Shown in pieces: positions 33,704-44,026 of a stretch of 64,000 nucleotides of DNA. The DNA lies in NCBI GenBank assembly GCA_934047225.1, contig OW204010.1:1072294-1136293 (forward strand), in the 5' to 3' direction. Origin of the DNA: Ypsolopha sequella. Lineage: Eukaryota > Arthropoda > Insecta > Lepidoptera > Ypsolophidae. The notes under the pieces are model-generated. The model saw nothing but the letters and a program-made list of their open reading frames with translations, did no database searches and was not told where the DNA came from. Numbering within the stretch: the first letter of the stretch is position 1; each line of letters opens with the position of its first letter. A program made the translations under genes and the position numbers.

Positions 33704-34430
33704 CAACATGGGTATCGTTTGTATGGTTTGTCGGGTCGCTGATTACGAAAACAACAACGATTTTAAAATCCAACGAGGTGGACGTGAAAAAGGGTTATCC
33801 AGAATTCAAACCCTAAAATGGGGAAATGGGGTGACAAAGTCTGAAAACCAACATGGGTATCGTTTGTATGGTTTGTCGGGTCGCTGATTACGAAAACAAC
33901 AACGATTTTAAAATCCAACGAGGTGGACGTGAAAAAGGGTTATCCAGAATTCAAACCCTAAAATGGGGAAATGGGGTGACAAAGTCTGAAAATCAACATG
34001 GGTATCGTTTGTATGGTTTGTCGGGTCGCTGATTACGAAAACAACAACGATTTTAAAATCCAACGAGGTGGACGTGAAAAAGGGTTATCCAGAATTCAAA
34101 CCCTAAAATGGGGAAATGGGGTGACAAAGTCTGAAAACCAACATGGGTATCGTTTGTATGGTTTGTCGGGTCGCTGATTACGAAAACAACAACGATTTTA
34201 AAATCCAACGAGGTGGACGTGAAAAAGGGTTATCCAGAATTCAAACCCTAAAAGGGGGAAATGGGGTGATAAAGTCTGAAAACCAACATGGGTATCGTTT
34301 CTATGGTTTATTGGGTCGCTGATTAAGAAAACAACAACGATTTCTAAATCCAACGTAGTGGACGTGAAATACCATCATCTCCTGTTGGGGTGCGATGGGG
34401 TTAAAGTGTTGAAATGTGTAAATATCAATA
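33704..34430 (+). repeat. Tandem array, 145-bp unit, 4 full copies plus a diverged fifth
   Basis: Unit starts are at 33704, 33849, 33994, 34139 and 34284, exactly 145 bases apart. The unit includes 'caacatgggtatcgtttgta', 'ggtcgctgattacgaaaac' and 'ccaacgaggtggacgtgaaa'. The fifth unit is clearly diverged, so the array grew from an older single copy. The same sequence occurs inverted inside the element at 62404-63201 (about 62715-62830). Confidence 0.9.
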
Positions 34431-34619
34431 TGGGTGTCGTTTTTTTGGTTTTTTGGGATGTTAATTACGAAAATGGCATCGATTTTGAAATTTAATATAG
34501 TGGACATGAAAATTCTTGAAAGTATGTGTGCCACAGCAAATCGGCTGTAACAGACGGACAGACAGACAGCCACACAAGTGATCCTATTAGGGTTCCATTT
34601 TTTCCTTTAGAGGTATCTA

Positions 34620-35308
34620 TCTATCTATATATCCACAATCTATCTATCTATCTATCTTTGGAACGGAAGGTGATACACCCCTAGGGGTTGGACCACGGGG
34701 TGACAAAAAATTTTTTTTTTTTAATATCATTACTTTGACGCCTTGTATCTTCCAAACGGCTAGAGTTAGACCCATGTTGATGGGTGTCTAGGAAAAGGTC
34801 TTGACGAGATCTACCTGCTGAAAATGTCAAAACTTAACAGGCCTGTATCTCCCAAACGGCTGATGCTAGACCCATGTTTGGCTTGGCGAGATCTAGATGA
34901 CTGTAAAAAAAAAACGAAAAAAAAATTGCCAAACATTTGATCAGCCGTATCTCCCGAACGGCTAATCGCAAGGAGTTCGGGTTTCGACTATAGTGATCAG
35001 TCAAGCTGGGACTATACAAACAAAAAAAAAATTGGTGGGTTTTGACAGTTTTTTGCCAGGTCCAAAAAAGTATTCCGATTTGCATGAAACTCAAGGGGCA
35101 TTCGGGGTCCCCAATTATGCTGCCGTATTCAAATTTAACATTTTTTGACAACTGATAGGGATTTTGACACTCTTTCGGAAAAACTTCGATCGGTGAGTCC
35201 CCGTGTTTTTCGGCCGAGCACTACACCTTGACTCCCATAACTTATATTTGAAATAAATGACATTTGCTTCCTGTAGGCCACGCGGGCGAAGCCACGGGCA
35301 GAAGCTAG
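34620..35308 (+). mobile_element. Helitron-like element (non-autonomous) with (ATCT)n at its left
   Basis: (ATCT)n lies at 34615-34658. The body repeats 'ttccaaacggctagagttag', 'tcccaaacggctgatgctag' and 'tcccgaacggctaatcgcaa' (three related blocks). The right end is 'cgcgggcgaagccacgggca' then 'gaagCTAG' at 35301-35308, followed by T: a 3' hairpin and CTAG terminus. No Rep/helicase is encoded. The left boundary is uncertain. Confidence 0.55.
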
Positions 35309-35414
35309 TATGACATAAAAGTATTACCTGTGCACATAGATTATTTAATTTCTTTTGTCACATTAAAACTGACCTGTAATAAGTGTATCTGTTATACCTA
35401 CATTACATAAATAA

Positions 35415-35480
35415 ATATATTTCATTTTAAGTATATTTCATTTCAAGTATATTTCATTTCAAATATATTTCATTTCATTT
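35415..35480. repeat. Small tandem repeat of 'atttcatttcaagtat'
   Basis: About four 16-17-base copies of a 'tatatttcatttcaag' unit. The flank 35481-35600 belongs to the dispersed family also seen at 27930 and 33555. Confidence 0.8.
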
Positions 35481-35599
35481 GGTTTTCGAATGAAACAGGC
35501 CGATATAAAAACTGACGTATGCCTGTGACCTGCTAGAGCTCAGAACATTTAAATGTTCTGTGTGCTAGAGTATTTGGTGGTATGAGGTTTCGTGGGAAT

Positions 35600-36367
35600 A
35601 AACCCCTATAAAGCTTACATACATATTGGAGCCTTTTTATCTAGAGAACAGATCATAATTGAGGAGCAACATGGATTTGTACCCCGTAGATCAATAGTTA
35701 CCAACTTGTTATGCTGCTTAGACTACTGGACAAGGAATTGGGATGAACATGCACCTATTGACATCATATATCTGGATTATGAAAAAGCGTTTGATCGTGT
35801 CCCTACAAAAAGACTTGTTGCAAAGCTGGAACACTTTGGAATACGAGGAAATCTTCTACAGTGGATAGAAGACTTTCTCAGTGGAAGGAAATTCAAAGTA
35901 AGAGTCGGCGAACAACTTTCAGACTCCCATTCTGTTCACAGTGGTGTACCCCAAGGTTCAGTGCTAGGCCCCATCCTTTTTGGAATCTTCTTAACAGACT
36001 TGAAAGCCATCATTAAAAGTGCATTATCGTTGTTTGCTGATGACACCAAAATAATGGGTAATCCACTAATCTCGCACAACGTTATACAAGATGACCTCAA
36101 CCGTATCACTGATTGGACTAAAGATTGGCTTTTAACATTGAACTCTGAAAAATGTACAGTTTTACACATCGGTAACGGAAATCCTCAACTTTCATACACA
36201 ATCGACTCAAAGTCTTTAAAAATAGTAACATCACAGAAAGATCTAGGAGTAACAATAACAAGTAACCTGAAATGGGATGTACACATTCTCCAAGTTACTA
36301 AAAAAGCCAACTCTATAACTTATATGATTAGGAAAACGTTCAATTACATAGACAAGGAACTATTTCT
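35600..36367 (+). pseudogene. LINE 'A', part 1: RT domain
   Basis: A plus-strand frame, 5'-truncated just before the RT finger: EEQHGFVPRRSIVTNLLCCL, IIYLDYEKAFDRVPTKRLVA, SGVPQGSVLGPILFGIFLTD and LSLFADDTKIMGN (FADD), then EKCTVLHIGN and KDLGVTITSNLKW. The frame runs intact to D-K-E-L-F at 36351-36365, where another LINE has inserted. Its continuation is at 37679 and then 43345. The family is of the CR1/Jockey supergroup by motif, clade not resolved. Confidence 0.8.
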
Positions 36368-37255
36368 ATTTCTTGCAGATTTCATCTTTATGCCGATGAT
36401 TTACAAATGTATCTTTCTACGGATAGTACTAATTTAGCTTCAACAGTGGACAGAATTAACCATGATTTAAATAATATCTCTGAATGGGCTGAAAAGAACT
36501 GTCTTTCCTTAAATCCTGCAAAATCAAAATTCATGATTTTGGGATCAAAAAAAAAAGTTAGTACAATCGGCCTAAAACATCCAAAAATTCTTATAAAAGG
36601 ACAGCCCATTGAAAGAGTCTCAGTAGCAAAGAATTTAGGTCTTATTATGGATGAACATCTTCACTTCGAAGATCATGTCACTGAACTGGTACGCAATAGT
36701 TTTTACAGACTTAAAGTACTTTATAATGTTCGACAATTCCTTAGTGTCGATATCCGAGTGACATTGTGTGAAACGCTCATTTTGTCTAGATTGGGTTACT
36801 GTATCAATGTTTATGGCTCTTGTATTTACAAAAAGTCCCAACGTCTCTTACAAAGAATTCAGAATGCTTGCGCGCGATTTTGTTTTAAAATTCCTCCTCG
36901 GTCACACGTAACACCTTTCCTGAATGACGCAGACATTCTGAATATGGAAAGTAGGCAAAAGCTTTACTTAGCCACGCTATTGTTCGGAGTCATACAAACA
37001 AAGGTACCGCCTTATTTGTTTACAAAACTGAACTGGTGTGGTTCGCGTCGGGTTGCTAGGGCTTGCACTATGCCTCTCTCTTTGCCTCACCACCGGACAG
37101 CTGCTTTCAGAGGCAGTTTTTCTTTCATGGCCACCAAATGTTGGAACGATATTCCGCCACCCCTTCGTAACCTTACAAAAAAACATTGCTTTAAAGCGAA
37201 GTATCGGTTGCATTTGCTGGCCATGCAAAGAAAAACTGTAGCAAAGTCCTATTAA
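36368..37255 (+). CDS. LINE 'B' partial RT: YADD to C-terminus
   Basis: Open from the insertion point: ISCRFHLYADDLQMYLSTDS (YADD at 36389-36400), then SEWAEKNCLSLNPAKSKFMI, VAKNLGLIMDEHLHFEDHV, a thumb region (YNVRQFLSVDIRVTLCETLI, RLGYCINVYGSC), and a C-terminus with RIQNACARFCFKI and CWNDIPPPLRNLTKKHCFK. Only the second half of RT is present, so it is dead on arrival, yet no stop has accumulated over about 296 codons. This suggests a young insertion. Group: Jockey/I-like, unresolved. Confidence 0.75.
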   Translation: MSCRFHLYADDLQMYLSTDSTNLASTVDRINHDLNNISEWAEKNCLSLNPAKSKFMILGSKKKVSTIGLKHPKILIKGQPIERVSVAKNLGLIMDEHLHFEDHVTELVRNSFYRLKVLYNVRQFLSVDIRVTLCETLILSRLGYCINVYGSCIYKKSQRLLQRIQNACARFCFKIPPRSHVTPFLNDADILNMESRQKLYLATLLFGVIQTKVPPYLFTKLNWCGSRRVARACTMPLSLPHHRTAAFRGSFSFMATKCWNDIPPPLRNLTKKHCFKAKYRLHLLAMQRKTVAKSY

Positions 37256-37678
37256 GGCAAGCAGTGGTGCATTATCATATTATTTTAGTACAATTTTTTT
37301 ATTTTTCAATCTATTATTATTTTCATTTCATATTACATTAATTTGTTTTTATACCATATTACATAAATATATTAAATATAATATTCACTCATATGTATAA
37401 CACTCACATAAATAACACAAAATTAAAAGTTCAGCACGTCGCTCTTCTACGGTTCCGGCAGAATGATCAGTGCTGCATTGTGAATCTTTGCAGCAAATAC
37501 TGAGTCGGAGCCCTTTTGCTATTGTAATATGTCCATAATTAAGTATCTGTCTCATTATTATTATTGTTAAAACTTGTTCCGTGTCTTTTATTGTTAATGT
37601 AAATGTTTAATTGTGTTGAATGTGAATTGTGTACGTATTGTAATAGTGAATAAATGTTTTATCTATCTATCTATCTAT
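36368..37678 (+). mobile_element. LINE 'B', 5'-truncated, inserted in LINE 'A'
   Basis: It starts immediately upstream of a YADD motif and ends in a (TATC)n tail at 37660-37680. The 8 bases 'ctatttct' occur at 36360-36367 and at 37679-37686, flanking the insert as a target-site duplication. Removing 1319 bases restores the reading frame of the host LINE across the junction. The 3' UTR is 37256-37655. Confidence 0.85.
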
Positions 37679-38035
37679 CTATTTCTAAGGATTTATAAAA
37701 CTTACTTGAGACCAATATTGGAATACGCCTTCCAAATTTGGAGTCCATATTTCAAAAAAGTTATTAACATGTTGGAAAAAGTCCAGAGAAGAGCGACAAA
37801 AATGGTGGCTGGTTTGCGTGACTTAACTTATGAGCGACGTCTGCAAGAACTCGGGCTAACTACACTTGAGCAACGACGACAACGTGGAGACCTGATAGAA
37901 ACGTATAAAGTGCTCACAGGACACTATGATGTTCCCACACTGGGAAAACTTTACAAGATGAACCAAAATCGTCACCTGAGAGGTCATCATCTTAAAATCA
38001 ACTCGTCGACATGTGCAAGCAACCCACGCAGACAT
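37679..38035 (+). pseudogene. LINE 'A', part 2: post-RT region
   Basis: It continues the frame of part 1: LRIYKTYLRPILEYAFQIWS, EKVQRRATKMVAGLRDLTYE and ERRLQELGLTTLEQRRQRGD, then KMNQNRHLRGHHLKINSSTC and CASNPRRH, where it stops matching at about 38035. There the 3' tail of the opposite-strand LINE begins. Confidence 0.8.
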
Positions 38036-38556
38036 ACAAATACAATACAAATATTATTTATTGAATCAAAAAAACATACAGAAGCACTTATCCAATAAAA
38101 ACAACAGCATGCAATATGTTTTCCAGAATATAGATGTGCTAATTGTATCCTAAAACAATCTAGACAAAGACAGTCCCTATCACCAACACTGACCTAAAAG
38201 GCCGTCTCGAGAGTGACAGTTACCAAAAGCGGCTTACTGCATTTGGGATACTTTGATTTTATTATATCTATTAGTTTAATTTGATGACAATATTACTATA
38301 TATAGTCTATCTTATATAAAACACAAGAAAAAAGAAAAAAAAAAAAATGTATTTAATAACATGCAAATATGCCATGAAAAAGTCTTGACTTCTGTTTGAA
38401 TGTGATGTTATTGTATGAGAAAAAAGTGTGTGTGTAAGTGTAGTGTGTGATTGTGAAAGTATATGCGTGTTGTGAGGGTGAAGAAAGATGAGTAATTGTA
38501 ACAAATACGTTCAAATATTTAAAGAAAGTAAGTAAGAGTGAGACAATATAAATGTT

Positions 38557-41535
38557 TCATGTCGGAACTACAAGGAGACATTCGACTTCATCGTAGTTTT
38601 TATTTTGTAACCAACTTTTTACCGCTGCTTTTTGAAGCTTCTCTGCTGTTCCAGCCTGATTCTCAACCTTAATTTTTTTGAAAAGATAGGGTGCCAAAAA
38701 TCCTGAAAACCTTTGGGCAAATGTAGTCTTACAAAAGGGAGTGTTACGTAAGTGACCATAACGTGTTCTAGTAGGTTTATTTACAGGGCAAAAATTTGTT
38801 AAAATGTTTACAATATACAATTTGCGAACACTGAGAACATTTATCTCTGAATATAGCTCTGAAGTAGGAAAGCGATAGCATTTGCCAAAAAGCACCTTTA
38901 GTACTGCCCGCTGCGCAATTTCTACATCTAGAATATGTGTTTTTGCGGCCCCACCCCAGGCAGTTATGCAGTATGATATTAGTGACTCAGCGAGAGCGTA
39001 ATATATATTTCGTTTTATGTTGATGTCGCTAATACATCTGAGCCTCCTACATATGCATAGCATTCTTCGGAGGCGACTAGAAATATGTTGAATGTGGTAC
39101 GTCCAATTAAGTTTAGCATCAACAAGTACACCTAAGTATTTAATAACCTCTACGTTCTCTAGCTCAGGACAGTCACAAGTTATTTTATTTTTGCATTGAT
39201 GTAATTTGAGACTTGGCTGTGGAAATTTGGAGTGATCAGTTTTCCTGAAGCAGATATATTTGGTTTTGGCAATATTAAGAGTCAGAAGATTATTTTCTAA
39301 CCATCTGCAAACTACATTCATACCCTTATCAGCGTTTTCAAAGGCCTTTTCCCAAGAACAGCCAGAAAACAACAGTACAGTATCATCAGCGTATGAGACA
39401 ATGAGGGTATCATCAAGGCGCAAGTGGCATAAGCCATCAATGTATATTAAAAACAAAAGCGGACCAAGGACACTGCCCTGTGGGACACCATAGTCAACTT
39501 GAGTTTCATCGCTCACACCGACAGATTGCACCATTATCTGCTGCTCCCTGCCATAGAGGTAACTGCTGAACCATTCCAGAGCCGTGCCCCTCACACCAAT
39601 GTTCTCGAGTTTGCACAGTAATAGGGGTATGGAGACGGTATCAAAAGCCTTAGCCAAGTCCAGAAATACGCCAATGCATAAATCTCCATCATCCAATTTA
39701 TGAACAATATGTTCTACTAAACGTTTCACAGCGTCTGACGTGGACCTGCCCTGTCTAAAACCATATTGATTATGGGATAGAATATCTTGATCTTTCAGAT
39801 ATTTACAAAGACGAGCTTTTACAAGCTTTTCAATTATTTTAGACAAAGTGGGCAGCAAGGAAATTGGTCTATAGTTTGACACCGCCTCCACATCACCTGA
39901 TTTGTGAATTGGTATAATCATACCTTTTTTAAAATTATCTGGAAATGTACCTGTTTCAAAGGAAAGATTTATGATATGTGTGAGAGGATAAAGTAAGGTT
40001 AAACAAGCAGTTTTTATGAATTTAGCACTGATGCCATCAATCCCACATGCCGCATGCTCCCTGAGCGATTCAATCACTTTGTGAATTTCATATTGATCGG
40101 TAGGGAAGAACATGAAACTGTCTCTTAAAGTGCCGCATGCAGACTGACTATTGACTAGATCTAGTTCAGTTTTATTTAGTTGATTTAGATGTTTATCAGC
40201 CAGATTACGTCCTACTTTAGAAAAATAGTCATTAATGTTATTGAGCGAGTTTTTTGGGTCATTTTTATCTATCATCATACAAGCAGAGTTAGTTTTATTT
40301 GTTGAAGGAAGTGCAGCTGCTTCTTTAATTAATTGCCAAAGCTTACGTGGGTTTCTACGGTTTTCAGCTAGTTTGGCATTGATAAATAGTTTTCTAGCAG
40401 TCCGAGTAGCTCGAGTACAAATATTTCGGTAACGTTTATACCTTTCCTGTAGATCTAAATTAAGGATATTTTTTTTTGCTATTCTATGCAAATTATCTCT
40501 TATTTTGTAACATTTAATTAGTCCAGGTGTAATCCAGTTCTTTTTTGGACGATATTTGTTTTTTGCTTTGATGATTGTAGTATTTTTATCTATACAGTCT
40601 TTTAAAGTTGTTAAAAAATTGTTAGTCGCATCTTTGACATTTAAATCATTGAAAAGTAAGTCCCAGTTCACTAGGCTTAATTCTTGTAAAACTGCTGCGT
40701 AATTAATGGTCGATGTGTCTATAGTTTTAGGCTTATAACGTTTTTTCCCCCGCTCCACGGATACAATTATTGGGGAGTGATCGGTAATTTTAGTGTGACA
40801 AACGATAGATATAACTTTATTGTTTGATTTAACCATTCCATGATCTAAAAGAGACTTTTCTCTAGTGTATTCACTTATAACCGGAAGCAAGTTGTGTGAC
40901 GCAAGACAGCAAAGATAGTCATCTTGCCTGGGATCATCAGAAGTCATATGAGTATTTATGTTGATATCTCCGCAAAGTACCACGTTATTGCGGTGTTTTA
41001 TGGTGTGTAAATATGAATCAAGAGACTCAACAAAGTCGGTTGTGCTTTGTATAGATGGCGTGCGATATATGGCTATTAATGTAAATACTGAACCCACCTG
41101 AATTTCGAGCCCATTTGCATTTATTAGATCTATCTGCTTAGTGTTGACTTTAAACTCAGTGGTTAACGAATTGCGAACATAAACTACTACGCCAGACGCT
41201 TTATTAATACGATTTTCAGAACTGGAAAACGTATAATTCGGAATGTTTGGAGTAAATTCCTTAAGCCAGCACTCAGTCAGTACTATGAAGTCAAATTCAA
41301 CATTAAACCTCTGCAATAAAACCTGTAGCTGGTCAAAGTTCTGTGTAACACTTCTTATATTAATGCATATAATTGTAAAACCACAATTAAAAATCTTTAA
41401 ATGTTCCTTGCACATCTCTGGCTCAGCACACACAAACTGCCGCGCGACGGAGAGGTTTTCGCTGTCCTTATCAATTTCATTCAAATCTAACTGTACCATT
41501 AATAAAAATGTACAAAACATTTCCCAGGCGTGCAT
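38557..41535 (-). CDS. LINE 'C' ORF2: APE endonuclease plus reverse transcriptase
   Basis: 992 codons without interruption. Endonuclease motifs: CINIRSV (Asn, near residue 57), FIVLTECWLKE (Glu), AIYRTPS, LCGDININTH (near 190) and ITDHSPI (Asp-His, near 252). RT motifs: IIPIHKSGDVEAVSNYRPIS, QYGFRQGRSTSDAV, GVFLDLAKAFDTV, YGVPQGSVLGPLLFLIYIDG and SYADDTVLLF (YADD at 715-718), then KYLGVLVDAKLNW. The C-terminus matches fragments at 23470 and 15000. Starting Met could also be MVQLDLNE (nt 41496). Known role of the family: target nicking and target-primed reverse transcription. CR1/Jockey supergroup. Confidence 0.9.
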   Translation of the reverse strand: MHAWEMFCTFLLMVQLDLNEIDKDSENLSVARQFVCAEPEMCKEHLKIFNCGFTIICINIRSVTQNFDQLQVLLQRFNVEFDFIVLTECWLKEFTPNIPNYTFSSSENRINKASGVVVYVRNSLTTEFKVNTKQIDLINANGLEIQVGSVFTLIAIYRTPSIQSTTDFVESLDSYLHTIKHRNNVVLCGDININTHMTSDDPRQDDYLCCLASHNLLPVISEYTREKSLLDHGMVKSNNKVISIVCHTKITDHSPIIVSVERGKKRYKPKTIDTSTINYAAVLQELSLVNWDLLFNDLNVKDATNNFLTTLKDCIDKNTTIIKAKNKYRPKKNWITPGLIKCYKIRDNLHRIAKKNILNLDLQERYKRYRNICTRATRTARKLFINAKLAENRRNPRKLWQLIKEAAALPSTNKTNSACMMIDKNDPKNSLNNINDYFSKVGRNLADKHLNQLNKTELDLVNSQSACGTLRDSFMFFPTDQYEIHKVIESLREHAACGIDGISAKFIKTACLTLLYPLTHIINLSFETGTFPDNFKKGMIIPIHKSGDVEAVSNYRPISLLPTLSKIIEKLVKARLCKYLKDQDILSHNQYGFRQGRSTSDAVKRLVEHIVHKLDDGDLCIGVFLDLAKAFDTVSIPLLLCKLENIGVRGTALEWFSSYLYGREQQIMVQSVGVSDETQVDYGVPQGSVLGPLLFLIYIDGLCHLRLDDTLIVSYADDTVLLFSGCSWEKAFENADKGMNVVCRWLENNLLTLNIAKTKYICFRKTDHSKFPQPSLKLHQCKNKITCDCPELENVEVIKYLGVLVDAKLNWTYHIQHISSRLRRMLCICRRLRCISDINIKRNIYYALAESLISYCITAWGGAAKTHILDVEIAQRAVLKVLFGKCYRFPTSELYSEINVLSVRKLYIVNILTNFCPVNKPTRTRYGHLRNTPFCKTTFAQRFSGFLAPYLFKKIKVENQAGTAEKLQKAAVKSWLQNKNYDEVECLLVVPT

Positions 41536-42206
41536 CGGACGCCGGGTGAATATAGGTAGATAAAATAACAGTGACGAGTGTAAAGGACAGCTGCTTACCC
41601 TTCCCGCTCAGCAATATAAATAAGAAGTGCAGTTTGTTAATATGCTTAGGAGTTAGTTTATAATATTGAAATGATAGCTTACTCGAATAATCAAAAAATG
41701 ATCCATTGGTCCAGTTCCGAAGGTCACCAAATTCAATTTTTGGACATTTGAATGTGACCCTTAAAACAGTTTCATAAATCTCAAAATTCAGTGTAACATA
41801 ACCTGAACCGGCGATCCCCAGAACTGGATCTCTAGTAAATAACATTATCTGATCTAATAAAAAACAGAAGCGTTTCCTCAAGTTCAGTAAGCAAGCTACA
41901 GGTAAACCAAGTGGTTGTTGTTTACGAGTTGACAATATCTGTTTATAAGTAAAGAAATAACGTCTCATTTTCGTATTGCTATGTTTTGTTCTACTAATAT
42001 TATGTGTTATGGTGTGATGAGTGTTGCTTAAGATTAGAGTACCGACGTGTGTAACTGTGTATTGTGTTGTGTGATGAAAGTCGACAAAGGTGAAGGTGTG
42101 TACATCAAACAGAAAACCAAATATTAGGTAAGGAAAAAGAAGACTTTGAGTATACATTAGTTTAGTAAGGACTTTGGTGTTAAATGTTATGTACAGTGAT
42201 AAAAAA

Positions 42207-43202
42207 TTACGGAAAAAACTGGTCCAAATCCTTTTCGTTTTTGATAATGAAATACTTATCATCCTGGCCCTTCCTCACCAACACCTGTCCTCCCTTTGAC
42301 CACACAAAATAGTTGACATCCCTACTTTTTGTAAAAGTTTTTGCTTGAAATAGTAGTTTTTTGCGCTGTGCTGTAAGAAGTTCGTTCACAAACACACGTG
42401 AGTTGGAGTCCTGGAATCCTGGTAGAATGTCCTTCACGCAAAGGTTTCTCTTCTTTTTGACTTCTTTGAGAACGTTATTTTGGAGGTGTCTTGACTCAAA
42501 TTTTACATGGATGTTACCAATTTGTTTGCCTTTTTGGATTTGCTTTACCTCAACTATTTGGTGTTGAGTAATGTTGACATCGAGTGATTGTACAAATCCC
42601 TGACAAACTTCTCTTAGATCTTCTTGCTTGATTGACGGTAATCCTTTGATTTCGATGCAGTTCAGTAACTTATCTTGATCGTAGTCATCATGCCGAGCCT
42701 GCAACTTTATAAGTTCACTTTTTAGTTGACTAATCTCTTGTTGTTGAGTGTCAAACTTTAGCAGTTTCTGTTCACATTCAGTTATTCTATTCTGGTTGGC
42801 TTTTAGTTGAGTTTGGATATCCTTTTGGCTGTCAAGGATTTCTTTCTGTTGAACCTGCACTGCCGCAAGTTTTGCTAAGATGCTCGCCACGTCCTGCTGG
42901 AGCTTTGTAAGACTATTGGACACGTCGACGGGAATGCTGAACGGGCTCGGTGACGAGGGAGCGCTCCTGGAGATCAGTGCATCCACCGAGGCCGCTGCCG
43001 CCGCTGTCAACTGTACGGCTCTCGGTTGTGGTGTTATTGTACACTTGTTGCAGCGCCATGCATTACTTCTCGTTTTCATAGCCGCAATTTCCTGCTCACT
43101 TGTTTTTAGACACTTGAAATGAAGCCAACGCTCACATTTTCCATGGCACTGTAAACCAAGTTTTCGTGTCACTATTTCGGCGCAGATACCGCAGTTAGAC
43201 AT
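42207..43202 (-). CDS. LINE 'C' ORF1: PHD finger, coiled coil, FP-like domain
   Basis: 331 codons. Residues 4-54 form a PHD-type zinc finger (CGIC...CHGKCERWLHFKC...WRCNKC, C4HC3 pattern). About 97-180 is a coiled coil (KLQQDVASILAKLAAVQVQQ, EQKLLKFDTQQQEISQLKSE). From about 190 an RRM-like and C-terminal segment (LLNCIEIKGLPSI, then VNYFVWSKGGQVLVRKGQDD) resembles the Baculo_FP-type domain found in many insect LINE ORF1 proteins. It is probably an RNA-binding chaperone packaging the LINE RNA. No stop or frameshift. A short 5' UTR precedes the ATG at 43202. Confidence 0.85.
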   Translation of the reverse strand: MSNCGICAEIVTRKLGLQCHGKCERWLHFKCLKTSEQEIAAMKTRSNAWRCNKCTITPQPRAVQLTAAAAASVDALISRSAPSSPSPFSIPVDVSNSLTKLQQDVASILAKLAAVQVQQKEILDSQKDIQTQLKANQNRITECEQKLLKFDTQQQEISQLKSELIKLQARHDDYDQDKLLNCIEIKGLPSIKQEDLREVCQGFVQSLDVNITQHQIVEVKQIQKGKQIGNIHVKFESRHLQNNVLKEVKKKRNLCVKDILPGFQDSNSRVFVNELLTAQRKKLLFQAKTFTKSRDVNYFVWSKGGQVLVRKGQDDKYFIIKNEKDLDQFFP

Positions 43203-43344
43203 TTTTAAACTGAGTGAAATGTTGTAAAAACAATTATGGAATAGTTTGCACTTAGTATATATTGATTTAACACTGCAAAACTATTTAAATTAAATTAAAT
43301 TGGAAGAGTAAACAAGTTGTGTGTGTCATCCCAAATGCGGGTAG

Positions 43345-43545
43345 GATGAAAAAATTCATTTCTTGCCTAACCGTGTTGTTCCCGAGTGGAATAAACTACC
43401 TGAGACTGTTATAAGTGCTACATCAGTGAACTGTTTTAAAAATAGGCTAGATAAATTTTTAAATAAATAAGACTTAAAGTGCAGTGATATACACAGCATC
43501 AGCTTCTAGCTGCTTGTGTATAATAAATAATAATAATAATAATAA
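43345..43545 (+). pseudogene. LINE 'A', part 3: C-terminus and (ATA)n tail
   Basis: It reads DEKIHFLPNRVVPEWNKLPE then TVISATSVNCFKNRLDKFLN-K-stop (TAA 43468-43470), the canonical C-terminal block expected after HHLKINSS...RRH of part 2. The 3' UTR ends in (ATA)n at 43519-43545. LINE 'A' is therefore one element split by insertions B and C. Confidence 0.75.
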
Positions 43546-43549
43546 TAAT

Positions 43550-43862
43550 AACATACATATACCTACACCTGTCTCTCAGAGGAACAGGCAGAGACTACAG
43601 ATTTTCATCTGTAACAATCCAGACACACCTCTCTCGCCCCTTCCACATCCATCAATCTAGTCATACAAGCTCTTGTACTCCAGGTACTTTTGTCATGTCC
43701 TTTCTTCAGTGTGTTCTTCTAGGGTGGCCTGGTCGAGCCGTATCTTCTATTTGTGCACCATAAATTTCTTTCGTCACTCTACTATCATTCATCCTCTTTA
43801 CATGTCCAAACCACCGAAGCATTCCTTTTTATATTCTACTCACTCCATCTTATTTCAAGTCT
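43550..43862 (-). pseudogene. RTE-type LINE C-terminal remnant
   Basis: The minus strand shows degenerate RTE C-terminal sequence: a 'gaatgcttcggtggtttgga' block (cf. LRWFGHV), then 'cggctcgaccaggccaccc' (GRP-like), and 'gatggatgtggaaggggcga'. Several stops and shifts are present. It lies between LINE 'A' and the LINE that begins near 43850. Confidence 0.55.
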
Positions 43863-44026
43863 CAGCAATCCCGTATGTTGATATTTTTCACTCTGTCATT
43901 CAATGTTATGCAGACGATCTTAAATTATTCATTTCTATTAAGGATGTGTCTGACTGTCGGTTGCTCCAGGAAGACCTTGACGCAGTGTTCAGACGGAGCA
44001 TCAAAAACAGGCTTCACTTTAATGTA

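Larger units (their letters stand above)
38042..43340 (-). mobile_element. LINE 'C', apparently intact two-ORF element, inserted in LINE 'A'
   Basis: Read right to left: a 5' UTR of about 100-130 bases, ORF1 (43202-42207), a 670-base spacer, ORF2 (41535-38557), a 3' UTR with a GT-rich tract (38425-38480), and a tail near 38042-38065. Both ORFs are uninterrupted and carry their expected motifs. It separates LINE 'A' part 2 (to 38035) from its C-terminal part (from 43345). I could not identify a clear target-site duplication, and the right boundary lies between about 43300 and 43344. Confidence 0.8.
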
